Part shown: positions 43,885 through 52,389 of the stretch, in pieces | Position numbering within the stretch: position 1 is the first letter of the stretch | Layout of the letters: the number at the start of each line of letters is the position of its first letter | NCBI GenBank assembly: GCA_963169235.1 | Contig: CAUJCX010000018.1 | Coordinates: 1 to 64,000, forward strand | DNA: 64,000 nucleotides | Direction of reading: 5' to 3' | From: Actinomycetota bacterium | GTDB taxonomy: Bacteria; Actinomycetota; Thermoleophilia; Miltoncostaeales; Miltoncostaeaceae | Made by a program: the position numbers and the translations under genes | The notes under the pieces: model-generated | Databases searched by the model: none | What the model saw: the letters and a program-made list of their open reading frames with translations, nothing else | Told to the model about the DNA's origin: nothing

Positions 43885-43904
43885 GATCCCTCATCCGAGT
43901 GATC
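43885..43904. repeat. imperfect palindrome between psuG and psuK
   Basis: GATC-N-CTC-N4-GAG-N-GATC in the 60-bp gap before psuK. Could be a small mRNA hairpin or protein site; no stronger evidence. Confidence 0.3.
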
Positions 43905-43910
43905 TTTCGC

Positions 43911-44819
43911 CTATCCGAGGCCGTGGGCATGAGCGGCCGCGATGCGCCCGGCCAGCGCGCAGTTGGCGTACAGCAGCGCGACGTTGGACGCCTCGCTCAC
44001 CCCGCCGGAATTCTGGTGGAAGTGCGCCAGCACGAACGGCGTGACGTCCTTGCCGTGCACGCCCTGGGCGTCGGCGGCCGCGAGGGCGCCGGCCAGCAGG
44101 CGGTCGTGCAGCGCGTGGTCCATCTCGTCGGCCTCCGCGATGGGCTGCGCCACCACGATGGCCTGCGTCATGCCCAGCGCGGTGCGCGCCACCGACATGC
44201 GCGCCACCTCGTCGGCGTCGGCCACAGTGGCCGGCGACGCGTGCCCCGAATCGCGCAGGTAGAAGCCGGGGAAGCGGTCGCCACCCAGCGTCACCACGGG
44301 CACCGACAGGCTCTCGAGGCGCTCCAGCGTGGCCCCGACGTCGAGGATCGACTTGACGCCCGCGCACACCACCACCAGCGGCGTGCGGCCCAGCACGCCC
44401 AGGTCGGCCGACTCGTCGAACGTCTCGGCGGCCCCGCGGTGCACGCCGCCCAGGCCCCCGGTGGCGAAGAACCCGATACCCGCCCCGGCCGCGATGTGGG
44501 CGGTGGAGGCCACCGTGGTGGCCGCGGACGTGCCCTGCGCGATCACCCGCGGCAGGTCGCGGCAGCTGGCCTTCGCGAAGCCGTCGTCGTTGGCCAGGCG
44601 ATCGAGCGCGCGATCGTCGAGGCCGACGTTGATGACGCCGTCGATCACCGCGATGGTGGCCGGCACGGCGCCCGCGTCGCGCACGGCCTGCTCGGCCCTC
44701 ACGGCCACGTCGCGGTTGGTCGGGCGCGGCAGCCCGTGGGCGATCACCGTCGATTCGAGCGCGACGACGGGCTCTCCGTGGCCCAACGCGTCGCGTACCT
44801 CCTCATGCAGCCTGAGCAT
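43911..44819 (-). CDS. psuG: pseudouridine-5-phosphate glycosidase
   Basis: 302 residues; GGAGG 3 nt before ATG 44819. Family signatures: VVALESTVIAHGLPRPTN, VINVGLDD, QGTSAATTVAST and FATGGLGGVHRGA. Splits pseudouridine 5-phosphate into uracil and ribose 5-phosphate, allowing growth on pseudouridine from RNA turnover. Same strand as the nucleoside operon, 52 bp after the half-size aldehyde dehydrogenase gene. Confidence 0.94.
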   Translation of the reverse strand: MLRLHEEVRDALGHGEPVVALESTVIAHGLPRPTNRDVAVRAEQAVRDAGAVPATIAVIDGVINVGLDDRALDRLANDDGFAKASCRDLPRVIAQGTSAATTVASTAHIAAGAGIGFFATGGLGGVHRGAAETFDESADLGVLGRTPLVVVCAGVKSILDVGATLERLESLSVPVVTLGGDRFPGFYLRDSGHASPATVADADEVARMSVARTALGMTQAIVVAQPIAEADEMDHALHDRLLAGALAAADAQGVHGKDVTPFVLAHFHQNSGGVSEASNVALLYANCALAGRIAAAHAHGLG

Positions 44820-44871
44820 CGGCCTCCATCATGGTGTTGCGCCGCCGCGTGTGCGCCCGGCGATCGTCGCC

Positions 44872-45714
44872 TCAGATCCGCGCAGGATGCCAGACGGTGC
44901 GCACGTCGCAGAACGCCTGGATGGTGGCGAGGTCCTCCCGCCCCTCGGTGCACGCCGAGCGGGTGAGGTTCTCGGCGGTGCGGGCCACCAGCTCGCCACG
45001 TGCCTCGGGCGCCACGCCGCTGAGGTCGACCATGTCGACGTCGGCGTGGTCCACCAGCCAGCCCATCAGGGCGGCGTGGTCGCCGGTGAGCAGGTTGACG
45101 ACGCCCCCCGGGATGTCGGACGTGGCCAGCACCTCGCCCAGCGTGCTGGTGACCAGGGCCGACGGGCCGCCCGCGATGGCCACCGCGGTGTTGCCCGCCG
45201 CCAGGGCCGGGCCGATGAGGCCCACGAGGCCCGCGACGCCGCCGTCGTCCGGGCAGGCCAGCCCGCACACGCCCAGCGGGATCACCTGCGACACGTTGAG
45301 GAACGGGCCCGCCACGGGGTTGACGCCCCCCACCAGCTGCTCGTGCTTGTCGGCGAAGCCCGCCCAGTACACGGCGGTGTCCACCGCGGCGTCCACGTCG
45401 GCGCGGGCCGCGCGGGGCGTCATGCCGCCCACGCCGAGCTCGTCCTCGAACTGGGCGCGGCGGCCCTCGAGCACCTCGGCGACGCGGTAGACGATCTGGG
45501 CGCGGTTGTACGGGGTGCGGGCCGCCCACGCGCCGTGCGCCCCGCGCGCGGCCCGCACGGCGTCACGCAGGTCCTTGCGCGACGCCCAGGCCACGTGCGC
45601 CACCAGCCGCCCCTTGCGATCGCTGACCGGGTGGGTGCGGCCCGACTCGGAGCGCGGGAACGCGCCGCCGATGAACAGCTTGTACGTCTTGGCGACCGGC
45701 GTGCGCGTGGTCAC
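44872..45714 (-). CDS. half-length aldehyde dehydrogenase-like protein, no catalytic Cys domain
   Basis: 280 residues against about 480 for the family. GTG 45714 overlaps the full-length dehydrogenase stop (GTGA). It contains the NAD-binding half (GGAFPRSESGRTHPV, NVSQVIPLGVCGLACP, GPALAAGNTAVAIAGG, IPGGVVNLLTG) and stops where the catalytic domain with the nucleophilic Cys and the ELGGK Glu segment should be. The end is a distinct tail (ATIQAFCDVRTVWHP). It may be a structural or regulatory partner of the adjacent enzyme rather than an independent dehydrogenase. Confidence 0.8.
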   Translation of the reverse strand: MTTRTPVAKTYKLFIGGAFPRSESGRTHPVSDRKGRLVAHVAWASRKDLRDAVRAARGAHGAWAARTPYNRAQIVYRVAEVLEGRRAQFEDELGVGGMTPRAARADVDAAVDTAVYWAGFADKHEQLVGGVNPVAGPFLNVSQVIPLGVCGLACPDDGGVAGLVGLIGPALAAGNTAVAIAGGPSALVTSTLGEVLATSDIPGGVVNLLTGDHAALMGWLVDHADVDMVDLSGVAPEARGELVARTAENLTRSACTEGREDLATIQAFCDVRTVWHPARI

Positions 45715-47204
45715 GGCCGCACCGGCGTCAGCTCGAGGTACGCCTCCAGGCCTTGGCGTCCGCCCTCGCGCCCGAAGCCCGACTCGCGGATGCCGCCGAA
45801 CGGGCTGGACGGGTCGAACTGGTTGAACGTGTTGGCCCACACCACGCCCGCGCGCAGGTTGTTGGCCAGCCACAGGATGCGCGAGCCCTTCTCGGTCCAG
45901 ATGCCGGCCGACAGGCCGTAGCGGGTGGAGTTGGCCCGGGCGACGGCCTCCGCCTCGGTGCGGAACGTCTGCACCGTCAGCACGGGGCCGAACACCTCCT
46001 CGCGCGCGATGCGCTCCGAGCCGCCGATGTCGGTCACCATCGTCGGCGGGTAGTAGAAGCCCTGCGACGGGATCTCGCGCTGTGGCTGGTGCACGGCGCA
46101 GCCCTCGGCCACGGCGCCCTCGACGTACTCGCGGATGCGCACCAGCTGGGCGTGCGAGTTGATGGCGCCCACGTCGGTGTTCTTGTCGAGCGGGTCGCCC
46201 ACGCGCAAGAGCTCCATGCGGCGGCGCAGCCGGCCCAGCAGGTCGTCGGCCACGCTCTCCTGCACCAACAGGCGCGACCCGGCGCAGCACACGTGCCCCT
46301 GGTTGAAGAAGATGCCGTCGACGATGCCCTCCACGGCCTGGTCGAGGGCGGCGTCGTCGAACACGATGTGCGCGCCCTTGCCGCCCAGCTCGAGCGTCAG
46401 GCGCACGTCGCGTCCGGCCAGCGCGCGCAGGATGCCCTTGCCCACGCCGGTGGAGCCCGTGAACGCGATCTTGTCGACGCCGCGGTGGTCGACCAGCGCC
46501 GACCCCGTCGCCCCCGCGCCCGTCACCACGTTGACGACGCCGGGCGGGAAGCCGGCTTCGTCGACCAGCTCGGCCAGCAGCAGCGCGGTCAGCGGCGTGG
46601 TCTCGGCCGGCTTCAGCACCACGGTGTTGCCGCACGCGAGCGCCGGGGCGAGCTTCCACGCGGCCATCATCAGCGGGAAGTTCCAGGGGATGATCTGCCC
46701 CACCACGCCCAGCGGACGCGCCCGCATGCCGGGCATCGCGTACTGCAGCTTGTCGGCCCAGCCCGCGTGGTAGAAGAAGTGGGCGGCGGCCAACGGCACG
46801 TCGACGTCGCGCGACTCGCGGATGGGCTTGCCGCCGTCGAGGGTCTCGAGCACGGCGAACTCGCGGGCGCGGTCCTGCAAAAGGCGCGCCAGGCGGAACA
46901 CCAGCTTCGAGCGCTCGCGGGGCGCCGCGTCGCGCCAGCGGCGCTCGAACGCACCGCGGGCGGCGTCCACCGCGGCGTCCACGTCGGCCGGGCCCGCCTC
47001 GGCCACCTCGCTGAGCGCCGCGCCGGTGGACGGGTCGATGGTGGTGATGGTGGCGCCCGACTCGGCCGGGCGCTCGCGGCCGCCGATCATGAGGCCGTAC
47101 GACGGCCGGATGGCGACGATGTCGCGCCCCTCCAGCGATGGGACGTAGTCGGCGAACGTCTCGCCCAGGCGGGCGGCCACGTCGCGGGCGGGGGTGGTCG
47201 TCAT
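45711..47204 (-). CDS. aldehyde dehydrogenase
   Basis: 497 residues from ATG 47204, two bases after the deoC stop. Complete family: VVGQIIPWNFPLMMAAWK, catalytic Glu in LELGGKGAH, catalytic Cys in NQGHVCCAGSRL, and EEVFGPVLTV. Next to DeoC its natural substrate is probably acetaldehyde, oxidised to acetate (or a related aldehyde), clearing the product of deoxyribose breakdown. Confidence 0.92.
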   Translation of the reverse strand: MTTTPARDVAARLGETFADYVPSLEGRDIVAIRPSYGLMIGGRERPAESGATITTIDPSTGAALSEVAEAGPADVDAAVDAARGAFERRWRDAAPRERSKLVFRLARLLQDRAREFAVLETLDGGKPIRESRDVDVPLAAAHFFYHAGWADKLQYAMPGMRARPLGVVGQIIPWNFPLMMAAWKLAPALACGNTVVLKPAETTPLTALLLAELVDEAGFPPGVVNVVTGAGATGSALVDHRGVDKIAFTGSTGVGKGILRALAGRDVRLTLELGGKGAHIVFDDAALDQAVEGIVDGIFFNQGHVCCAGSRLLVQESVADDLLGRLRRRMELLRVGDPLDKNTDVGAINSHAQLVRIREYVEGAVAEGCAVHQPQREIPSQGFYYPPTMVTDIGGSERIAREEVFGPVLTVQTFRTEAEAVARANSTRYGLSAGIWTEKGSRILWLANNLRAGVVWANTFNQFDPSSPFGGIRESGFGREGGRQGLEAYLELTPVRP

Positions 47205-47206
47205 GG

Positions 47207-48148
47207 TCAGTCCACCGGGAGGTCGTCGGGCCGGGCGTAGCGACCGGTGGCGCGGAACCGCATCTGCAGCACCACGTCGTTGAGCAGGGTGGAGGCGCCG
47301 AAGCGGAACATGCCGGGCGTGAGCCACCCAGTGCCGAGCGTCTCGGCCACGATCGCCAGGTAGCCGAGCGCTTGCTTGGACGTGCGGATGCCGCCCGCCA
47401 GCTTCAAGCCCACCGCGCGGCCCGTCTGGGCCTCGTAGTCACGGATGGCCTCGGCCATGCACAGCGCGACGGGTGGCGTGGCCGACACGGGCAGCTTGCC
47501 GGTGGACGTCTTGATGACGTCGCTGCCCGCCGCCATCGCGATCATCGACGCCAGCCGCACCTGGTCGTACGAGCCCAGCTCGCCGGTCTCGAGGATGGTC
47601 TTGAGGTGCGCGTCGCCGCACGCCTCCTTCGCGGCCGCGACCTCGTCGAACACCACGTCGAGGTGCCCCGACAGCAGGGCGCCGCGGTTGATCACGATGT
47701 CGATCTCGTGGGCGCCGTCGGCCACCGCGCCGCGGATCTCGTCCAGGCGCGCGGCCAGGTCGCTCTGCCCGGACGGGAACGCCCCCGCCACCGACGCGAC
47801 GTGCACGCCGGAGTCGCCCAGGTACTCCACCGCGTACGGCACCATGGACGGGTACACGCACACCGCCGCCACGGGGGGCACGCCGGGGTCGTCGGGATCG
47901 GGGTGCAGCGCGCGCATACACAGCGCCCGCACCTTGCCGGGCGTGTCGGCGCCCTCCAGCGTGGTGAGGTCGATGCAGCGCACGGTGAGCTCGAGCCCGG
48001 CGGACTTCGACTCGCGCTTGATGGAGCGGCCGGCCAGGCGCGCGGCGCGGCTGGCCAGCGCGACGGCGTCGACGCCGCCCACCGCCAGCGGCGCGCGCAG
48101 GGCGTCGCCGTGAAGGCGGTCGCCGTCGCGGACGAGGGCCGTCGTCAC
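47207..48148 (-). CDS. deoC: deoxyribose-phosphate aldolase
   Basis: 313 residues, GTG 48148 overlapping the mutase stop (GTGA). Class I aldolase: the Schiff-base Lys is in DVIKTSTGKLPVSATP, the other active-site Lys in GLKLAGGIRT, and EIDIVINRGALL is conserved. Longer than the 220-260 residue bacterial form by an N-terminal extension. Splits deoxyribose 5-phosphate into glyceraldehyde 3-phosphate and acetaldehyde. Confidence 0.95.
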   Translation of the reverse strand: MTTALVRDGDRLHGDALRAPLAVGGVDAVALASRAARLAGRSIKRESKSAGLELTVRCIDLTTLEGADTPGKVRALCMRALHPDPDDPGVPPVAAVCVYPSMVPYAVEYLGDSGVHVASVAGAFPSGQSDLAARLDEIRGAVADGAHEIDIVINRGALLSGHLDVVFDEVAAAKEACGDAHLKTILETGELGSYDQVRLASMIAMAAGSDVIKTSTGKLPVSATPPVALCMAEAIRDYEAQTGRAVGLKLAGGIRTSKQALGYLAIVAETLGTGWLTPGMFRFGASTLLNDVVLQMRFRATGRYARPDDLPVD

Positions 48149-49815
48149 GCCCCACCCGTCAGCAGGGCGGTGACGGCGTCGTGCACCGTCGCAAGGCGCA
48201 CCCGGCCCCGCTCGCGCGCGGCCTGCAGGTCGTCGCGGCCGGCGACCGGCTCACGCACCTGGCAGTAGCACTTGAGCTTGGGCTCGGTGCCGCTGGGACG
48301 CACGATCACGCGCACGTCGCCCTCGAGCTCCATGCGCAGCACGTCGGGCGCCAGTGCCTCGCTGCGCAGCACCTTCACGCCGCCGATATCGCCGGGCGGG
48401 TCGGCCGCCATGGCCTCCACCAGCGCCGCGCGCCGTGCGGCCGAGCCGGGCGAGTCGTCGCGCAACGAGAAGTTGTCGGTGAGGTACGCGCCGTGGGCGA
48501 CGTGGATGTCGTCCAGCATGTCCAGCAGCGTGCGGCCCTCGGCCAGCAGCGCGGACGCCAGCGAGGCGACCGCGAGGCCGCCGGACAGACCGTCCTTGTC
48601 GCGCACGTTGGGGCCGATGGCGTAGCCGATGGACTCCTCGTACGCCAGCACCTGCTTCCACTCGCGGTGACGCAGCGCGGGCCGCGACAGCCACTTGAAG
48701 CCGGTGAGCGTCTCCTCGTGGTGCACTCCGTGCGCGTGGGCGATGGCGGCCAGCAGCGACGAGGAGACCACGCTGGTGACGGTGAGCCGGTTGTCGCCCT
48801 CGGTGACCTCGTCGAGCAGCCATTCGCCGAGCAGCGCCCCCACCTCGTCGCCGGTCAGCTGGCGGGGCCCGTCGGGCGTGGCGACCACCACGGCCACGCG
48901 GTCGGCGTCCGGGTCGAGCGCCAGGCCGAGGGGGGCGTCCTGGCGGGCCATGCGCCGCGCCAGCTTGTCGGTGGCGCCAGGCTCCTCGGGGTTGGGGAAC
49001 TGCACGGTGGGGAAGTCGGGGTCGGGGTCGATCTGCGAGCCCACGGGGTACACCTGGTCGAACCGCGCGTCGGCCAGCAGCTGCATCATCAGCGCCCCGC
49101 CGACGCCGTGCATGGCCGTGAGCGCGATGCGGATGGGGGCCACGGGCGGCGGGATGCGGTGGCGCGTCACCGACAGGTAGTCCGAGATGACCGCGGCGGG
49201 CACGTGCTCGACGTGGGCCGGGGAGATGCCCTGAGGGATGATGATGCCGTCGGCCACCACCGCGTCGATCTGGGCCGCCACGTCGGCGTCGACCGGCGGC
49301 ACGATCTGCGCGCCGTCGCCCATGAACAGCTTGAGGCCGTTGTCGGCGGCGGGGTTGTGGCTGGCGGTCACCACGATGCCGGCGGCGCAGCCCAGATAAC
49401 GGATGGCGAACACGCCCACCGGCGTCGGCAGCGGAGCGGGCGTGCGGATGACCCGGATGCCGTGCGCCGACAGCACCTCGGCGCAGTCGCGGGCGAACGC
49501 GTCGGAGCGGTGCCGCGCGTCGTGCACCACCACCACGCCTGCGTCACGGGCGCCCTCCACCGAGGCCCGCAGGTAGCGGGCGATGCCGGCGGCCGACTGC
49601 CGCACCACCAGCCGGTTCATGCGGGTGGGACCCGCGGCCATGGGGCCGCGCAGGCCGGCGGTGCCGAACTCGATGCGGCCATCGAAGCGCTCGGTGAGCG
49701 TGGCGACGTCGCCGGCGTCGACGAGGGCCGTGATCTCGGCGCGCGTCTCGGGGTCGGGATCGGCGGCCAGCCAGGCCTCGACGGCGGCGGCCAGCGGGGG
49801 CGGCAGGGCGGTCAT
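48145..49815 (-). CDS. phospho-sugar mutase, probable phosphopentomutase
   Basis: 556 residues, ATG 49815 directly after the purine nucleoside phosphorylase stop codon. Alpha-D-phosphohexomutase family: GTAGLRGPM, phosphoserine loop VVTASHNPAADNG, metal loop ALDPDADRVAVVV, sugar loop HEETLTGFKWLS and phosphate loop VRPSGTEPKLKCY. Because the operon has no DeoB, it most likely converts ribose-1- and deoxyribose-1-phosphate to the 5-phosphates, as known for some family members; phosphoglucomutase/phosphomannomutase activity is the alternative. Confidence 0.9.
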   Translation of the reverse strand: MTALPPPLAAAVEAWLAADPDPETRAEITALVDAGDVATLTERFDGRIEFGTAGLRGPMAAGPTRMNRLVVRQSAAGIARYLRASVEGARDAGVVVVHDARHRSDAFARDCAEVLSAHGIRVIRTPAPLPTPVGVFAIRYLGCAAGIVVTASHNPAADNGLKLFMGDGAQIVPPVDADVAAQIDAVVADGIIIPQGISPAHVEHVPAAVISDYLSVTRHRIPPPVAPIRIALTAMHGVGGALMMQLLADARFDQVYPVGSQIDPDPDFPTVQFPNPEEPGATDKLARRMARQDAPLGLALDPDADRVAVVVATPDGPRQLTGDEVGALLGEWLLDEVTEGDNRLTVTSVVSSSLLAAIAHAHGVHHEETLTGFKWLSRPALRHREWKQVLAYEESIGYAIGPNVRDKDGLSGGLAVASLASALLAEGRTLLDMLDDIHVAHGAYLTDNFSLRDDSPGSAARRAALVEAMAADPPGDIGGVKVLRSEALAPDVLRMELEGDVRVIVRPSGTEPKLKCYCQVREPVAGRDDLQAARERGRVRLATVHDAVTALLTGGA

Positions 49816-50631
49816 CTACAGCGCCTCCACGACGGATGCCATCAGGGTCGCGAGCGCCGGGATGGAGGCGGCGCCGGTGGCCAGCACGTCCTCATGGTCG
49901 AGGCGGTCGTCCGACATGCCGGCGGCGAGGTTGGTCACCAGCGACACGCCGAACACCTCGGCGCCCAGGTGGCGGGCCGCGATGGCCTCGAGCACCGTGG
50001 ACATCCCCACCAGGTCGGCGCCCATGCCGCGCAGCATGTGGATCTCGGCCGCCGTCTCGTACGGCCCGCCGAACAGGCCCGCGTAGACGCCCTCGGGAAG
50101 CCCCGGGGTCGCCTTCTGCGCGGCGGCGCGCAGGCGGGCGCTGTAGAGGCCGGTGAGGTCGACGAAGCGGGCGGGCAGGTCGGGCGGCGGCCCGGCCCCC
50201 GTCATGGGGTTGACGCCCGTCAGGTTGAGCTGGTCGCTGATGAGCACCGGCTGGCCCGGCCCGTGCGCCGCGTTGAGCGACCCGGCGGCGTTGCTGAGCA
50301 GGGCGGCGCGGCATCCCGACATCACCGCGGCGCGCACGCCGTGGACGACGGTGGTGACCTCGTGCCCCTCGTACAGGTGCGAGCGCCCGGCCAGCACCAG
50401 CACGCGGTGGCGACCACAGGCGACCGAGTGGGCCATGCCCGAGTGGCCTTCGACCGCGGGCGGCGGGAAGCCCGGCAGGTCGGGCATGGGCACGCTGCCC
50501 TCCACCGTGCCCAGCGCGTCGGCGACCTTGGCCCAGCCCGAGCCGAGGACAAGCACGGCGTCGTGGTCGCCCAGGCGCCGGGTGATGTGTGCGGCCGCGT
50601 CCCGCGCGGCGGCGTAAGCGGGATCTGCCAT
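49816..50631 (-). CDS. purine nucleoside phosphorylase
   Basis: 271 residues, trimeric NP-I type (PunA/DeoD-2 style). VLVLGSGWAKVADAL, VACGRHRVLVLAGRSHLYEGH, LLSNAAGSLNAAHGPG, FVDLTGLYSARLR and VGMSTVLEAIAARHLGAEVFGVSLVTNLAAG are conserved. Phosphorolyses inosine, guanosine and deoxy forms to base and sugar-1-phosphate. First gene of the operon running to the aldehyde dehydrogenases. Confidence 0.95.
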   Translation of the reverse strand: MADPAYAAARDAAAHITRRLGDHDAVLVLGSGWAKVADALGTVEGSVPMPDLPGFPPPAVEGHSGMAHSVACGRHRVLVLAGRSHLYEGHEVTTVVHGVRAAVMSGCRAALLSNAAGSLNAAHGPGQPVLISDQLNLTGVNPMTGAGPPPDLPARFVDLTGLYSARLRAAAQKATPGLPEGVYAGLFGGPYETAAEIHMLRGMGADLVGMSTVLEAIAARHLGAEVFGVSLVTNLAAGMSDDRLDHEDVLATGAASIPALATLMASVVEAL

Positions 50632-50639
50632 TACCCCTC

Positions 50640-50645
50640 ACTATC
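50640..50645 (-). promoter_or_regulatory. -10-like element of the nucleoside catabolic operon
   Basis: GATAGT on the minus strand, 8 nt before ATG 50631. A GGGG within the 8 nt could also act as a weak ribosome site. Confidence 0.4.
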
Positions 50646-50675
50646 GCACGCCGGGGGCGATCCGGCAGGGGTGGA

Positions 50676-50681
50676 TAGGCT
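50676..50681 (+). promoter_or_regulatory. -10 element, leaderless start of the HipA-like gene
   Basis: TAGGCT, 7 nt before GTG 50689. Confidence 0.55.
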
Positions 50682-50688
50682 GCGGGGC

Positions 50689-51480
50689 GTGACGACCTCC
50701 CCGCCCGCCACGCTGCGCACGGTGCGCGCCACCCGCTACGTCACGCCGCTGCGCGAGGGCGGGTCGCTGCCGGCGCTGGTGGAGGCCGACGACGACGGCC
50801 TGTACGTGGTGAAGTTCCGCGGCGCCGGGCAGGGCCCCAAGGCGCTGGTAGCCGAGATCGTGGCGGGCGAGATCGCGCGCGCCGCGGGCCTGCCCGTGCC
50901 CGAGCTGGTGTTCGTCGACCTCGACCCGCGCATCGCGGGGGCCGAGCCCGATCCCGAGATCCAGGACCTCCTGCGCCAGAGCGCGGGGCTGAACGCGGGG
51001 CTCGACTTCCTGCCCGGGGCGCTGGCGTTCGACACCGCCGGCGTGGCCGACGGCGACCCGGCGTTCGCCGCGCGGGTGGTGTGGCTGGACGCTGCGCTCA
51101 CCAACATCGACCGCACGGCGCGCAACCCCAACCTGCTGCGCTGGCACGGGCGCACGTGGTTGATCGACCACGGCGCGGCGCTCTTCCAGCACCACACCCC
51201 CGCCCCGCTCGCCCCGCGCGCCGACCGGGCGTTCGCCGGGTCGCGCGACCACGTGCTTCTGCCCTGCGCGGGCGACATGGCGACGGCGCAGCGCGAGATG
51301 CGCGCCGAACTCACCGGATGGGATCCTCGGCCGACGCTTCGCGCTCTCCCGGATGCGTGGTTGTGTGACGATGCATCACAGATGACGCCCGACGACCGCC
51401 GCGACGACTACGCGGACTTCCTCCGCACCCGCCTGTTCACGCGGGACGTCGCCGCCGACGTGGAGGAACAGCGCCCATGA
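50689..51480 (+). CDS. HipA-like kinase-domain protein
   Basis: 263 residues. Resembles the HipA/phosphatidylinositol-3-kinase-like fold in the short form lacking the HipA N-domain: GLYVVKFRGAGQGPKALVAEIVAGEIARAAGLPVPE (ATP-site Lys), then TNIDRTARNPNLL and WLIDHGAALF as catalytic and metal loops. The next gene (DUF3037) overlaps by ATGA, a recurring pairing for this subfamily. No HipB-type regulator is adjacent, so a classical toxin role is uncertain. Confidence 0.8.
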   Translation: MTTSPPATLRTVRATRYVTPLREGGSLPALVEADDDGLYVVKFRGAGQGPKALVAEIVAGEIARAAGLPVPELVFVDLDPRIAGAEPDPEIQDLLRQSAGLNAGLDFLPGALAFDTAGVADGDPAFAARVVWLDAALTNIDRTARNPNLLRWHGRTWLIDHGAALFQHHTPAPLAPRADRAFAGSRDHVLLPCAGDMATAQREMRAELTGWDPRPTLRALPDAWLCDDASQMTPDDRRDDYADFLRTRLFTRDVAADVEEQRP

Positions 51481-51863
51481 GATCGTCCGAGCACCCGTTC
51501 CAGTACGCGGTGTTGCGCGTGGTGCCGGACGCCGAGCGGCGCGAGTGCATCAACGTGGGCGTCATCATGCTGGCCCGCACCCTCGACTTCCTGGGCATGA
51601 AGGCCCAGCTCGACCGCAACCGGCTGCGGGCCCTGAGCGCCACCGTGGACGCCGCCGAAGTGGAGAAGCAGCTGGTGAACCTGCGGCGCATCGCCGACGG
51701 GGCAGAGGGAGCCGGGCTGATGGCGCGGCTGCCGCTGCACGAGCGCTTCCACTGGCTGACGGCGCCGTCCAGCACGGTGCTGCAGCCGTCCGAGCTGCAC
51801 ACCGGCCTGTGCTCCGACCCCGGCGTGACGCTGCAGTCGCTGTTCTCCCGCCTGGTGCAATGA
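51477..51863 (+). CDS. DUF3037 protein
   Basis: 128 residues; ATG 51477 overlaps the kinase stop. FQYAVLRVVPDAERRECINVGVIMLA at the N terminus is the DUF3037 hallmark, with RFHWLTAPSSTVLQPSELHTGL near the end. Function unknown; constant partner of the short HipA-like kinase, so perhaps its regulator or substrate. Confidence 0.85.
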   Translation: MRSSEHPFQYAVLRVVPDAERRECINVGVIMLARTLDFLGMKAQLDRNRLRALSATVDAAEVEKQLVNLRRIADGAEGAGLMARLPLHERFHWLTAPSSTVLQPSELHTGLCSDPGVTLQSLFSRLVQ

Positions 51864-51864
51864 C

Positions 51865-52158
51865 GTGAAGTCGGCGGTGGCCCTGGTGGCGGGCTTCGGC
51901 CTGCTGGCGTTCGGGCTGTTCCTGGTGGTGATCGCGCAGGCCGTCGGCATGCCGTCCGGGGAGGACGACGCGGCGGTGTTCACCCGCGGGCTGGTGACGG
52001 TGGCGGTGGTGCTGGGGGGCGTGTGCACCGTCGCCGGCGCGGTGGCGGGCGTGCTGGGCCTGGTGGGGATGCGGCGGGCGGAGCGCCGGCGACGCGCGGA
52101 GGCCGCCGAGGTCGCGCGCCCCGCGGGGTCCGGTGCTGGTCCGCGGGACGGCGGATAA
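51865..52158 (+). CDS. small membrane protein
   Basis: 97 residues from GTG 51865, one base after the DUF3037 stop. Two membrane helices (about 3-27 and 42-68) separated by an acidic loop, and a very basic C-terminal region (RRAERRRRAEAAEVARP). No family recognised. Probably co-transcribed with the preceding pair. Confidence 0.5.
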   Translation: MKSAVALVAGFGLLAFGLFLVVIAQAVGMPSGEDDAAVFTRGLVTVAVVLGGVCTVAGAVAGVLGLVGMRRAERRRRAEAAEVARPAGSGAGPRDGG

Positions 52159-52199
52159 GCCGCTGCCGTGAGGCGGACACGGACGTCCAGCCACGCAGC

Positions 52200-52389
52200 G
52201 CACGGCTACCCGCGGTCGGGAGTGGACCGGAAGGGTTGTGGATCGTGACGGCCGCCCTGGAGAGCTGCTCGAGCGCCTGCGGACCACCCGGCCCCCGGCG
52301 GCCAGCACTGCGTGGGCGGTGGCCTGCTTGATGCTGTCGGCGCCGTCGTAGGCGTACACGACGACGCTGGTATCCAGGAACGTGGTCAG
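52200..52389 (-). pseudogene. degenerate VapC-like PIN-domain toxin
   Basis: Directly after the antitoxin a PIN start is readable, TTFLDTSVVVYAYDGADSIKQATAHAVLAAGGRVV, with the first catalytic Asp. The frame then turns to Arg/Ser-rich nonsense while a second frame reads QALEQLSRAAVTIHNP, and no C-terminal half is found. The first codon would be CTG in a CTGA overlap with the antitoxin stop, where intact neighbours use GTGA or ATGA, so even the start appears mutated. Extent of the remnant is approximate. Confidence 0.65.

Noticed and set aside
48181-50688. Plus-strand frame that would give a 1099-residue protein ending with the HipA-like kinase
   Set aside because: The first 836 codons are antisense to the mutase and PNP genes; the real start is GTG 50689 after TAGGCT.
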